Of a stretch of DNA of 64,000 nt, positions 45,259-57,210 are shown in pieces. The position numbers and the translations under genes were made by a program. This DNA comes from Eremophila alpestris peregrina (lineage: Eukaryota > Chordata > Aves > Passeriformes > Alaudidae), in the NCBI GenBank assembly GCA_009792885.1, contig WMCF01000014.1:15884049-15948048 (forward strand), written 5' to 3'. A model generated the notes under the pieces. It saw only the letters and a program-made list of their open reading frames with translations. It did no database searches and had not been told where the DNA came from. Numbering within the stretch: the stretch's first letter is position 1; the number at the start of each line of letters is the position of its first letter.

Positions 45259-47714
45259 AAAATCTACCATTGTTTTTCTATTTTGTTTTGCTGCTTCTAA
45301 GCTTTCTGTCCATCCATGTTGCCTTTTCTGTCCTGGAGGCGTGTTGCAGAAATTGTTTTTGTGCTGTTTAAACACTGATTGTAAGACTTCGATGTGGTCA
45401 TGCTGAACTCATAAGGAGTTCACAAGCCAAAGCTCTTGGTGCTTCATCTGTCATATAAGATGTTGGATGGAGTCATATCCTGAGAAGCTTAGAGAGAAGA
45501 CATTTTTTCACCAGAATGACCTGAATTATTTTAACTGATCTTCAGTGTTATAAACAGTCACCATTATGCAGATGAAGGGATACATGGAATTAAATCTGGT
45601 TTTGCCAAATATTTAATAAGTAGATTTTGGATAAAAGTGAAAAAACAGGATGTGTTTTTATGAAAAGTTTGATGATATCTTGGTAACTGCGTATTAGCAA
45701 TCTCAGTAACACAAACATGAAAATGTCAAACACACTGGATCTCAGAAACCTTTAAAGAGATTTGGGGAACTGGAAGACCCTGGAAAACACTGAAGAATTG
45801 ACCTGAAGCAGCAATCAAAGGGAACATGTTTTGATGGAGTTTTTTTTCACTTCTGGAAATCTTAATCTTTCAGTCTTGTCGATGTGACACTGTATTATGT
45901 CTTGGTCTTTTCTATGAATCTCATAACTGCAAATTTTCCATATGCAGACCAAACGCTGGTATACCACAGAAGATTTTTCTGTTTATGAACCTTGGGGTAT
46001 AGAGTTAAAAAAAACCTCAAACATTTTGCCAATCAATAGACTTCTTTGATTTAGAGAATGTTGGCTCTGTAAAATGATTTAGTTTTGACTGAGCCTGAAG
46101 CCACTGCCTTCCTTTGCAGGTCATCCTGATTCACAAGTTACTCCCCACTTTGTATATGTTGGCAGTAACTACCTGTGTTCATCAAAATTTGGTCCTGACT
46201 GCCTGACTTCACTATGAAAAAGAAATAAGGTAATGGAACCAAGAGGGCAATAAGATCAATAAAAGGGAAATGTTGCTATTGACAGAGGAGCTGCAAGGTT
46301 GAATGATTTTGTCCCACTGGGCAGTGGGAATGTGCACAGCAAGCTTTGTACAAATCAAGTTAGACAAAAAATGAGCAAAATCCAGCACAATGGTCACAGA
46401 CCACACAGTGTCCTGTTCCATCTGCTGTGATAAGCATGATAGAGACAAGATGGGTCACTGGTGAGCAGCATCCTGTAATAGGTCATTTCCATGTGGACAC
46501 TGCAATTGTAAAAGCAAAGCCTGGCTTTGGACCAGTTGACTCCTGAACAGTGACCAGCTGTCCCACTCTCAGGTATCTTCCACATTCCCAGCATTTCTTT
46601 GCTCCTACTATTTCAGACACAGTGCTGAAGATTTGCTTCTCTGAATGGAGAAATAGAGGGGAGGTAGAAAAATTGTGCTGGACTTGCCTTGAACTCTCCT
46701 TACACCTGCACAAAACAGGCCTGTAGAAAGCAAAAGTTCTAGGCAAGGCCTGGCAAGCTGCCCAAGATGTCAAAGTGATTTGCTGTGACCCTGCTCCACA
46801 ACAACTCAATCAGTTCTATGTCCTGTGCAACTTGCCAGTCTGGATGAATATTTCAGTGTCAATGACATATTTTTAGTGAACACTGTATCTTTGAAGTTGT
46901 TTGACTAAAAATATGACAGATCATTGGCTTCTAGACTAGTCTTTTCACACACATTCTATGCAGTTGGCTGTCTGACCTTCCTGACACTGGTAATGTCGAG
47001 TTCCTGAAACACAAAGAGAACTTAAGCTTTGGCAGACACCAAGAAGTTATCCACTGCCACAACAGAGTGACCTTTCCCACTCTAGGTAAGTGTTTATCTC
47101 CCATGCATACACATCTTGATCTCCTGGAAGGAATATTTAGAATACATATAAACTTTGTTGGGATGCACTGTTGTTCTGGAGATAATACATTTCTCTAGGT
47201 GTATAAATCCATGCTTTATGTGTAAATCACTTAGTTGCTGAGATAAGGAAGTCGGTTTTTACTCCCAAGCAGGAGTAGTTGGCTCCTAGTGGTTAGCTAG
47301 CTCCTGCTGCTATTTAAAGCCTTTAACATCTGCTTACCGAGCTGTTTGTATTAACGCCCCCTATCATTTTCATTCGTACTTTTTGTCCTGATCCCATCTG
47401 AGCTTATTTTACTGTGAGCTTTACACTCACTGTGGAGTGTGTGAACAAACACAGTGCTCCAGGGAAGACAGAATTTTTTATTATCCAAAGATAGGCTGTG
47501 TGATAAACATTACTTAGTTTGAATCAGAAATAAAAATTCTGCCTTAGTGCAGGAATGGTATAAGTGCAAAAATGCCATAGAAGTGTTTCATTATACTAAT
47601 TTGAAAAATTCATTCTGGTTCTTTTTCTTTGCCCTCAAAAAAAAAATCATTTTATGGCAGTTCTGAGTAGTTTTATGCTAAAAATACGGTTTATTCCTAA
47701 ATGTCACAATTCAA

Positions 47715-48112
47715 GCAGACAAGGCAGAAGGGCAGCTTGGCTGAACAGGGATCTTCTCTTGGAAATAAGATGGAAAAGGAAGGTTTTGTCCAGTGGAAGC
47801 AAGGTCAGGTAACCTGGGAAGAATACAAGAATGTTACTTGCTGGCATAGGGAGAAAATTTGTGTGGCCAAGGCTCAGTTACAGATGAAGCTGGCAAGAAC
47901 TGTGAAGGGGCAATAAAAAGTGTTTTCCTCAAACATGTTAATGGCAAAAGACAGTTACAGCCCACTGCAGGATAAGGATGGTCATCTCACAAACAGGGAC
48001 AAACATAAGTGGTTAATGCATTCTTTGCCTCTGTCTTCAACACGGGCCAGGAGTTGGACTCGACCCTGATGGTTCCCTTCCAACTCAGCATATTCTGTGA
48101 TTCTATGATTAT
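47715..48112 (+). mobile_element. CR1-derived element lacking the reverse-transcriptase region
   Basis: The first ~330 bases resemble the CR1 linker between endonuclease and reverse transcriptase: GGCAGCTTGGCTGAACAGGG, AAGGAAGGTTTTGTCCAGTGG, GAAGAATACAAGAATGTTACT and ATGCATTCTTTGCCTCTGTC. At about 48045 the sequence jumps straight to a CR1-type 3' tail: GGAGTTGGACTCGACCC, GGTTCCCTTCCAACTCAG, TTCTGTGATTCTATGATT. Roughly 1.8-2 kb, including all reverse-transcriptase motifs, is absent. The tail resembles the one used by the TguSINE1-type element at 1076-1203. Confidence 0.65.
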
Positions 48113-51100
48113 GTTATTTCTGACATTTTGTGTATCCACCTAGCCCCAAGGTGTGGAAACATAATTAACAGCTCTAGCAGCAGGAAACACTTTACAGTGT
48201 TTTTTTAGTTTTTCCCTAATATATTTTAAGATGAGGAAAGGGCATGGACATGCCAGAGTGCTGTGGGCAAACAACTGGAAAACTAGCAAACAATTTTTTA
48301 ACAAATAAAAATTGGGATCTGTGAGTGATTGTGAGGCAGACAAGGGTCCTGTGATGAACCTAGATCCTCAGGATAGTCTGCTGCTCCCTACTATAGCATG
48401 TCTCAGTAGATGGAAACAGTGTTGAGCACTATATATGTGTTAATTGTGCTATTTGCTGTTACATGGTTCTTTAAAAACCCAATCAGACACATTGGGACCA
48501 GGCTGAAGAGTAATCAAGATGGTACTGTTTCTTTGTAATTGTCATGAACTCTGGAGGTGCTTGAGGTTGGGCCAGGAAACTGATAATTCCTAAGGCAGAG
48601 CAGCTGTTTTGTTCCTACAGTCCTTGCAAATGGATCTGGAGCCTTATCTAATCCCATTTGTTTCCTGACCACAGAGAATTCACTTGGGATAGTTCTGAGA
48701 CGAGCATTGTCTCTGAGGACTGTGCCATTCAGTTTGAATGTAAATTCAGCAGGTGTTAAACAAGTGAAAACACCTCAGCTGACAGCAGTTGCAGACTTAA
48801 AGAAACAATAGGTGGGAAGAAGGAATATTTACCTCAGTCAAAAAATATATTTCCCTAGTCAGCTAATTTGAGGGCATGGTATTTTGTCAGCAAAGAAACT
48901 ACTGAGACAAGTTTCAGGCAAATGCTGACTCCTGAAAAAGGAGTAGATTTGTCAGGTATGTAGGCATGTCAGACATATCACTTACTTGTATCCTTTCAGG
49001 AATTAAGGAAAATTCCTGCTTTTGTTTTTTCACCAGTAGAGCAAAAGGTTATTTTATTTAAAATGAAAAAAAAAAGTTGAACTAATGTTCAAATCAAGTA
49101 GCTGAGTAATTAACTTAGTTTGTGAAATCAAAAAGCAGCCAAGGACTTCTGCTTGAGCATTAAATTAGGGGTTTTCTTTAATTATAAGACTCATATGTTC
49201 ACAGTGAAGCAACACTGATTGGAACTATGTTAGAGTTTAAAAACAGTATCTTTCCATCTCTATGTGGATGTGAAAGGTATGATTTTTAGTTTTGTTGAAC
49301 AAAAGATTTTTGCTTTGCAAAATATTTTTTTAGCAAGATCATAATTACAGAAATGCTGAACAAACCTGGTGTCAGTGTTTTTCATGAGAACTTGAGATTC
49401 TGACCATTATTTTTCCATCCTTCAACAAGAGGCAAAGCCTTATAAGCATTTCTCTGTGTCAGATGTCTAGTTTTGAATCAGAACTTCTTGATTTGGTACT
49501 CTAAGCAGAAGAGATCCAGCAGTCCAGACATCTCTTCTAGTAGAAACTTGGGATCCTGATTCATTTCACCCACAGTGAGGTTTGATGAATCATGGTGCTG
49601 GAAATTTGTTGGTCATCTGCAGCCGGAAGGCATGAGATTTGGGAAAGGGGGAACTGGAAAGCCATCTTTGCTAAATGAAGTTCTTCCCTACTATGCTTTC
49701 CTGCTATACTGTCTTATAAAATCATGTATTTGAGGAAGTTCTTGTTCCCATTTACTTAAAAGGCCTCCTAAAGTATACCATTCAGTTCCATTTAATATGT
49801 GTTTTGCTAGCTTGAAACAATAATACATTTTTAAACTTCCGCATGAACTGCATTTAATCACTGCCAAGACCACCTCCTGCTGACCTCAGGGTTTCACTGC
49901 AAGCTGTACAAATTGTTACTGGGTACTCTCTTGAGACCGAGTGTATGTTGATTGAAATATCAACATGAATATGTTCTTACATTCTAGAATCAGAAATATT
50001 ATTTACTGATGTCTAGTAAGATAATTGACAGCATATTCAGTGATTCAAACAGTAAAACCAAGATTGTCCCTGCTTCAGTTTAATACTTTCAGGAAGAAAA
50101 TACATAAATATTAGTAATAGGAAACTGCCGTTGTGCAGACACTGTTATAACCTCTGCAACAATTAAGAGGTAGGAAACGCTTAGGATTTTACTTACATGT
50201 GCACATACAGACACAGGCACATCCCCTTGTATAAGAATCTAAATGTCCTAAGGGTTCTTGCATTTTTGGCTCAATTTGTCTCAGATGCAAGCTTTGAATA
50301 CCCCACCTAACTTGCGGGAAATCCTTTCTCTGGTGTTTACAGATGGGGTTTTTTGTGTTTACATCATGCAAACCGAGAACAATGGTGGTGCTTTTTAAAA
50401 TCTTTTTATCTCTTGGAATTGTTAGAGATCCCACAGCTCTGCTGTCACTAGGTCACTTAGATAGTTTAGCTTTTCCCCATTGTGTGTACTGCGAGTACAT
50501 TTTAACTGGTTTGAATCTGCTCTGCTGTTCCTGACACATTATTTTTCCTTTTGTGTAGCATCACTTAAGTGTGCTTGATAGACCCAAAATCTGGGTCAGG
50601 TGTGGTTTTCCTGGTGTTTCTGTTTTTAATTCTTCATCATAAAGTTTGCAACAGTGCCAGTCAGTAGTGAAGAGATGTAAACCTGTATTAACTTGGCAAT
50701 TTCCCATGGAAATATTCTGTTATCAGGAGGTTCAAACCCTACAAATCACTTTACACATCTGAATATGATGATATTGATGGAATTCCATAGACCTGAAAGT
50801 CCATGCTACAGGACTTGACAGGATAATGCCTTCTGAAAAGAAACAAAGTAGGTGTTGGGGTTAGCTGCCCATTCTATACATATATCTTTGAAGGTTCTTA
50901 GTGTGAATTCCTGCTAGTACATGGCATGTTTAATATGCAGTAAAAGCAATAACAGTATCTCTGTTTTCAACTCGTTGTGAGTTTTGTATCCTGTAAATTA
51001 TGCTTTTGTGTAACAGGGATTATCAAGATTTCTCTTCAGTTAGACACAGTGAAATATCCTTTGCTAGATATTATATCAAAGCTTCCAAGTTTTTGGGTTT

Positions 51101-53699
51101 TTTTCAATGAGCAGTGGGCCCCTTTTTTCAGATTTTACTCAACAGTTCTATCAGCTTTAAGGGTAGAGTGGCTGCTTTAAAATCACCTTTCTCCTTTTTC
51201 TTCTCTGTTTATCAGTTTCTTGATTATAGTCTGTATCGCTCATATTTCCACTGGATTGATGGTTCATGTATTTTACCAAAAGCAAGTAATGTGCTGAGCT
51301 AGTGGACTATTAGAACTCCTTTGAAATGCTGTGTCCATCCACTTATCTGCTTTATCTCAATGATGAGTAAGCTAATGCTGACTGAGTAATTGATTATTAC
51401 CAGTTAATACATGCAACATGACTTCTCTCACGTCTAGCTAGTCCCTGACTCCTTTAGGACTCTTTCAAGTGCTTGGATTATACTGCTTCAAACAGCAAGC
51501 AGAGACAAACTAGCAACATGAGGTGATTAATACTTGCTGTCCATGGTGTGCTTGATAAATGGCTCATTATGCAGGCAACAGACTCCCCCAGATAAGGGGA
51601 GTCTTAAGAGAACCTTACTGTCCAAAGCAGACCCTTCTATCCAAAGCCTGAAACTTTGGACATGTCTCCATCACAGAGGGAAGCTTTACACATAAAGCTG
51701 GGGATAGTTCTGAGTAAGCTGGCGTGTCTACAGAGGGCAGCTCAGTGCCATACAAAAATAGGAGCCTTGACTGACATCAGTTCAGACTCCACTCTCAGTA
51801 ACATACCCTGCTTCACAGTTAAAATAATTGCACAGCGACAGAGCTTTACACTGAGGTTGCCACAATCCTGACTCCTTGGCTAACTAGTTTTCAGTTAGAA
51901 TAAGTATCTTGAAAAATCTGTTCCCTGTGCTGCAGAGAGGTATTCTATACTGCAATGCTTATATATTATATCATCTTGGTTTTTTGAGCATATATAACAG
52001 AAGGATATGGGATAAAAGTGTAAAACTTCCCTAACTAATCCAAATCTGCTTGTAATTTCAGACTTCAAATATTTCCTGGAATGCATCTTTTAAGGAACAT
52101 GCTTCTTCATGTCAGTGCTGGTAAATGAGTAATTATTCTTCTTCCCCAGATACAGCATGGAGTGAGCTATCACAATCCTGGAAGGGCAGAGCCTACCTTA
52201 ATTTTATTAAGGTTGCAACCCACTATCTCCTCAGTGCTCAGCACAAGTTTGTTCTCTGCTCTTTGCCCTGAAAATAGTACTGTAGTTGTGCTATACTCTG
52301 ACATATATAATACTTAAGAGATATAAAGGACTGACCTTGACCTCAAACCCTTAGAGAGGACTGGGCTTTAAGAAGTCACCTACGGGAAGGTAAAAGAAGA
52401 ATTTTAGCCCATTATCTTCTATCTGAAGATTTTGTTATCAATATTTCAGGAGACACACTTATTGAATATCTTATTAACAGTTGTATTTTATGTGCATTTT
52501 CATTATGTGCAGGAATTCACACTAAGAACCTTTAATAAGCCCAGGGAGCTGATGGATGCTTTGGTGGTTTTTTGTAACTCTGCTTCTCTATGTTGAATAT
52601 TTATTTTGACAGTGTCTCCCACTAACAATAAGAGCTCTTTCCCTCTGCTTATCCCCACCTAAGCTCTTTATAATCAGCACAAATGACGGCAAGTTTTTTC
52701 CCATTTTTTTAGGAAAAAATTACTGATAGAGTACTGGATTACATGAAGTGTATTACAAAATAAACTGGCAAGGATCAACTTGCATGCTGTTTGCACTTGT
52801 TGAAAAGAATACAAAACAAATTCTATCCTAATCGAGACATGATTTTTTTAATGCAAAAACTGTGTAGCCATGATGTGTGATACTAAAATCAACAGCAACA
52901 CAGTGCATTGCTCCAGTAGTAACTTATTGCCTACAATAAGAAGTTCAGAAATAGTAAGTTTTCACGGGGATTGTGTGTTTATGTGTGTGTCCAAATTGGT
53001 GTCACCTTGCAGCTTTCTGTCTCTGCGCTCTCAATTGTGTAGCTGTCTCTTCCCAGTTTTTGGCACTACTTCTTTGATCACATGCTTAGATGACTCAGTT
53101 CACTAACCAAGCAAAAATATGTGTGTGTTTGGCTTGAATAAGTTCACAATGTAAGCAGACAAGTGCTAACATTAACAGAAGGTGAAACCAGTATTTGATT
53201 AGGAAATGGAAGAAAGAGGAAGTAGGATGTCTCTTTTTGAGTGCTGAAAAACTATTAATTTGGCTCCCTGTAATAAAACCCCATATTTAGCTGTAGAAGG
53301 AGACTGCAAGCACAGTGATTACTCTGCTGAGACAAGAGAGAGCATGCTCTAATGCATGTTTCTTATTTCTTGCATGCTTGAGAATTTATAAAACAAATTT
53401 GCAGAATGGCCCAATCATTATTAAGAACAGGCCAGTCTGAACACAGATGGTTCTTCTTCTGGAGGAAAGTTACACTTCACTATTCATGGTTAAAATCTTG
53501 TATTTTAATCTACATCTACTATATATAGCATTGCAAGTATTGCACTCACCAACACCAATTGGTAGTGAAAATAGGCATGAATTAAATGCCATTTGGCTGC
53601 ATATGGCTAAACTCTGTTTCTAAAGAGTAAATACAGTTTGCCAGAAAAAAAAGGAAGAATGTCTGCTGAAGTTCCATTTCTAAAAATGATCTCCAGAAC

Positions 53700-53716
53700 T
53701 TTTTTTTTTTTTTTTT
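53700..53716. repeat. T17 homopolymer
   Basis: An uninterrupted run of 17 T lies in intergenic DNA with no adjacent recognisable element. Confidence 0.95.
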
Positions 53717-55142
53717 ACAAATCATTTTCATGTCTGAGTAGAGAAATATGTAGATCTTCCTTTGAGTAGCCCTACCACTGACAGCAGCATAATGATCAGA
53801 AAATTCTGTGTAAATAGAGTGTGAATGTTCACTCAAATCTTGCTCAAATTTTGGCTGTCACACAGCTCATGCTAAGGCCATGGGAGCTGTGCCATTAGCT
53901 CAAAATGAGGGCAACACGTAGGCAGGGTATGGTTGGGCAGAAATGGCTAAAGGTCATTGTGCAGCCTCTCTCACCCACAGCTTATGATCTCCTGCATCAT
54001 CCAGGTCTTCTGGAAGTTTCCTCAGAATCCAGTTAAAATGGATGGAAATAGACCAGACTTCCAAACTGGAAGGTGTAAATACATCAGCTTGACCCCCAAA
54101 AATTTGAGGTGGATTCAGCAGCAACTGGGTTTCCAAAGTTTTCCTGCTTTTTGGTGGAATATAGGAATGGCTGCATAACGAGGAAGGAGGAAGGATGAGC
54201 ATTCTAACCATCAGCTAGGTAACTACTTTGTTCATGGGTGCATGAGTTACAAGCTGTGATTTATAGAGCATCTGAGTTAGAAACTTCATGAATTATGTGA
54301 TGAGTTAGTGAATTCCTGTGTTGGACTATTCTATACAAATGGGATTGAGCCATTGTTGGTCCTGTTTATTAGTTTTCTTTCATGATGAGCTTATAAGATA
54401 AAGTTTGTTTTACAGAGCATGTTTTCCCCTTACATGTGAGAGATCTGGGCAGACAGTGACAGATGAGCTAAGCAGAACTCTGGGACATTTCACTTTACTT
54501 TAGAAAAATAGGTAGAAAGTGAGGAAGAGCAGGCAGATGTTACAGAGGGATGTAAATTTATGTTGAAATGTGCTGGGCAGATCTGTTTGAGCCTGACCAA
54601 GTCCCACTGTGTACTGGTGTGGTCTTGTACCCTGTAGGGTAGATAGCCAGGCAAGACTATATGGAACACTTCTGTTTCCATTGGTGGAATTACAGCTCAA
54701 ATTCTAATATTTCTAGGTGAATCCCTTTAAGAACAGCATGTCTGGAAATTTGGAAATAAAAGTTTAGCAAAGAATTTTTTAAAGTCATCTTATCTTAAAA
54801 CACTAAGATGCACCACATCCTAGTCTGATTTCACTTTCTGTGTCAGCCCAGATTCTCAGTATCTTAAATCAGAAAGAGATCTCTTGCCAGCAAGACTTTA
54901 CTTCCTTTATCACCACTTTAATTTGCCATACCACTGCTTCTCAAGCACAGTCCTTCATGGAGACATCAAGCTTCCCTGCTGTGTGACAATTGTCAGCAAC
55001 ACGCTAATTTTTGCAGACAACCTCATACATAAATTCAACATAAAGCACAAACTGGTATTTCTAATTTTATTCAGTCTTTTTCTCCCTCTGGCCTAACCTC
55101 TTCTACTCCAAGGCATTTTTCATAGTGTAAGTGTAGCTACAT

Positions 55143-55218
55143 TCTTCTCCTCCTTTTCCTCCTTGTCCTCCTTCTCCTCCTCCTTCTTCTTCTTGCTCTC
55201 TTCCTTCTCCTCCTCCCC
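55143..55218. repeat. Polypyrimidine (CCT/CTT)n tract
   Basis: About 75 bases of almost pure pyrimidine on the + strand are built from CTCCT and CTT units with a few G interruptions. It is a candidate for triplex formation. Confidence 0.95.
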
Positions 55219-55243
55219 ACATACTTCAGGTATTTAAACTTAA

Positions 55244-55260
55244 CCCCCCCCCCCCCCCCC
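55244..55260. repeat. C17 homopolymer
   Basis: This is an uninterrupted run of 17 C, 26 bases after the polypyrimidine tract. On the minus strand it is G17, a strong quadruplex candidate, and it is prone to length error. Confidence 0.95.
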
Positions 55261-56287
55261 AAATAAAGGAAACTCCAAACAGTACAGTGATTATAGCCTG
55301 ACAATATGTTTTCCCTTACACACCTCTATAAGAGAGAAGCTTTAAAGCAGAACAATAATGGTTGGAGTTTGACATCTCCTCATCTCAAGATGGCAAATGA
55401 ATAAAGAAAATTCTGTCTTACTAGAATTTGAACACGATGATTTGCCTAATGGAATAATCTTGGTTTCAAGGTTGTCAAGAAAGACAAATAAATGGAAGAA
55501 CGATCCACTCATCCAACCGTACTTTTGGTATCTAGATTTATACCTGGAGTGAATTAGACACCAAAATAAAGACTATTTTGTACTTTTTTCTGGACACTGA
55601 TATGAGCATAGTAAAACTACCGCTAGTGAGTCCAGGTATCCTCGATTATTGTTAATGGAGGTCAGCAGTCTACAGAAAAATTAAAAAATAAAACCAAGAT
55701 TTTAAATTACTGAATTTTAAATTACCTGTCCTCACTTACTGGTTACAAATCACTTTCATAACTGTTATACATATATGTAACTTTCCATAACTATTGCAGT
55801 GCCATAATTGTTCTGGCTATCCTGTTGCCATGAAGTCTGTATGACAGGTAAGACAGCAGTTTCAATCAGTCTAAAGTATATTTTGTTCTGGTGCAAGTAT
55901 GAATGTATATATGACTAAACAAAGCCAGGTATATTCATATCAGTTAATTCTATTCCTTTTACAGATTTAGAAGGACATTAAATTGTAATATCAGACTATA
56001 TATTTTTCCATATATTTTTAGGTTAAAACTTTAACACATTCTGCCATATCATACTTGAGATTTCATGCCCCCTCTGCATCATTTAGCTCATCAGCTATTT
56101 TCAAGTTTCAAAGGATAAGAACAAGATAAGGAAGAGAATGAAAAGGATCAATAGAAACAACAAGGAAGGCCTAAATCTTTCTGTACAATTGTAAGAGTGA
56201 GTGAACACAGTGCATGTTGAAGGGAGCCACACCTAGATAAGGCAATATCAGTATTCCAAAATTTCAAAACTACTTGAGTTTTAAAAA

Positions 56288-56795
56288 TAATCATAGAATA
56301 ATTTGGGTTAGAAGTGACCTTGAGAATCATCTAATTCCAAACTGCTATGAACAAGGACACGTTCCACTAACCAGGTGCCTTGAACATTTCCAGGGATAAG
56401 GTATTTGCAATTTCTCTGCACAAGCTCTTCCAGTGCTTTACCACCCCTCACAGCAAAGAATTCCTTCCTAATATCCAATCCAAATCTTCCTTCAGTTCCA
56501 AGCCACCACCCCATGTCCGAGCATTATCCCTTTGTAAAAAAGTACCTTTCCAGATTTCTTGTAGGCCCCAGTTAGGCACTGGAAGGCTGCCACAAGCTCT
56601 CCCTGAAACCTTCTCCTCTACAGACTGAACAGCTCAAATTCTCTCAGCCTTTTCTCATTGTGGAGCTGTGTTCTGTCCCTGTGATCATCTTTGTGGCCCT
56701 CCTCTGGACCCACTCTAATATATTCATGCCTTTTCTGAGGGCCCCAGAGCTGAAGGCAGTACTCCAAGTGGGTTATCACAAGAGACTAGAAGCAA
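56288..56795 (-). mobile_element. CR1 LINE 3' fragment
   Basis: The complement of the CR1 3' half is present: AATCATAGAATAATTTGGGTT, GAATTCCTTCCTAATATCCAA, CTCTCAGCCTTTTCTCATTG, GTGGCCCTCCTCTGGACCC and GAGCTGAAGGCAGTACTCC. It lies on the minus strand with its tail at the low coordinate. It covers the same segment type as the CR1 at the left edge of the window and is non-coding. Confidence 0.92.
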
Positions 56796-57174
56796 TGATA
56801 GTTTTGAATCCCATTGTATTTGGGCCAAATTTTGCCCAGGAACACATTCTGCAAGTCTGTAAAGGAATTGCAGTTCAGGAGAGTGAGAAACTCTAAAACG
56901 AGCTGGTGTTGAGTTCTATCAAAACTTATTGTACTAGGAACAAGTCAGATAAACCAGATCTTTAGCTTAGTTTGATCCTGTCAATCAGTAAAACATGATA
57001 GAAAGGGAGTCTAAAGTCAGCTTTTTCTTAATGGAAAAGGGAAATTGGTATATATCTGTAAGACATTTTTGTGCTAAAACTTTTTTTAATAGTTTTGTTT
57101 TCCCTTCTTCAAATTAGTTTAATCCTTTACCTTAAAGTTGATAATGCAAGTAGACAACTGCAAATCTAAAAAGG

Positions 57175-57210
57175 AAAAAAAAAAAGAGAGAGAGAGAAAG
57201 TTTTTTTTTT
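57175..57210. repeat. A-run, (GA)n and T10 simple repeat
   Basis: An A11 run, about six GA units and a T10 run follow one another. It could be a remnant of an old A-tailed insertion, but no element body was recognised. Confidence 0.85.

Larger units (their letters stand above)
42321..47714. other. Intergenic stretch, nothing recognised beyond simple repeats
   Basis: This contains the TTTG microsatellite and the 17-bp duplication. The minus-strand open frame at 46483-46809 (108 codons) is cysteine- and serine-rich without a known domain and has no evident splice context. Confidence 0.5.
48113..56287. other. Intergenic stretch, nothing recognised beyond simple repeats
   Basis: About 8.2 kb without identifiable genes or interspersed repeats. 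It holds the T17, polypyrimidine and C17 tracts. All open frames are short and without family resemblance. Confidence 0.5.

Noticed and set aside
46483..46809. 108-codon minus-strand frame
   Set aside because: It has scattered cysteines but no zinc-finger spacing and no exon boundaries. It is consistent with chance.
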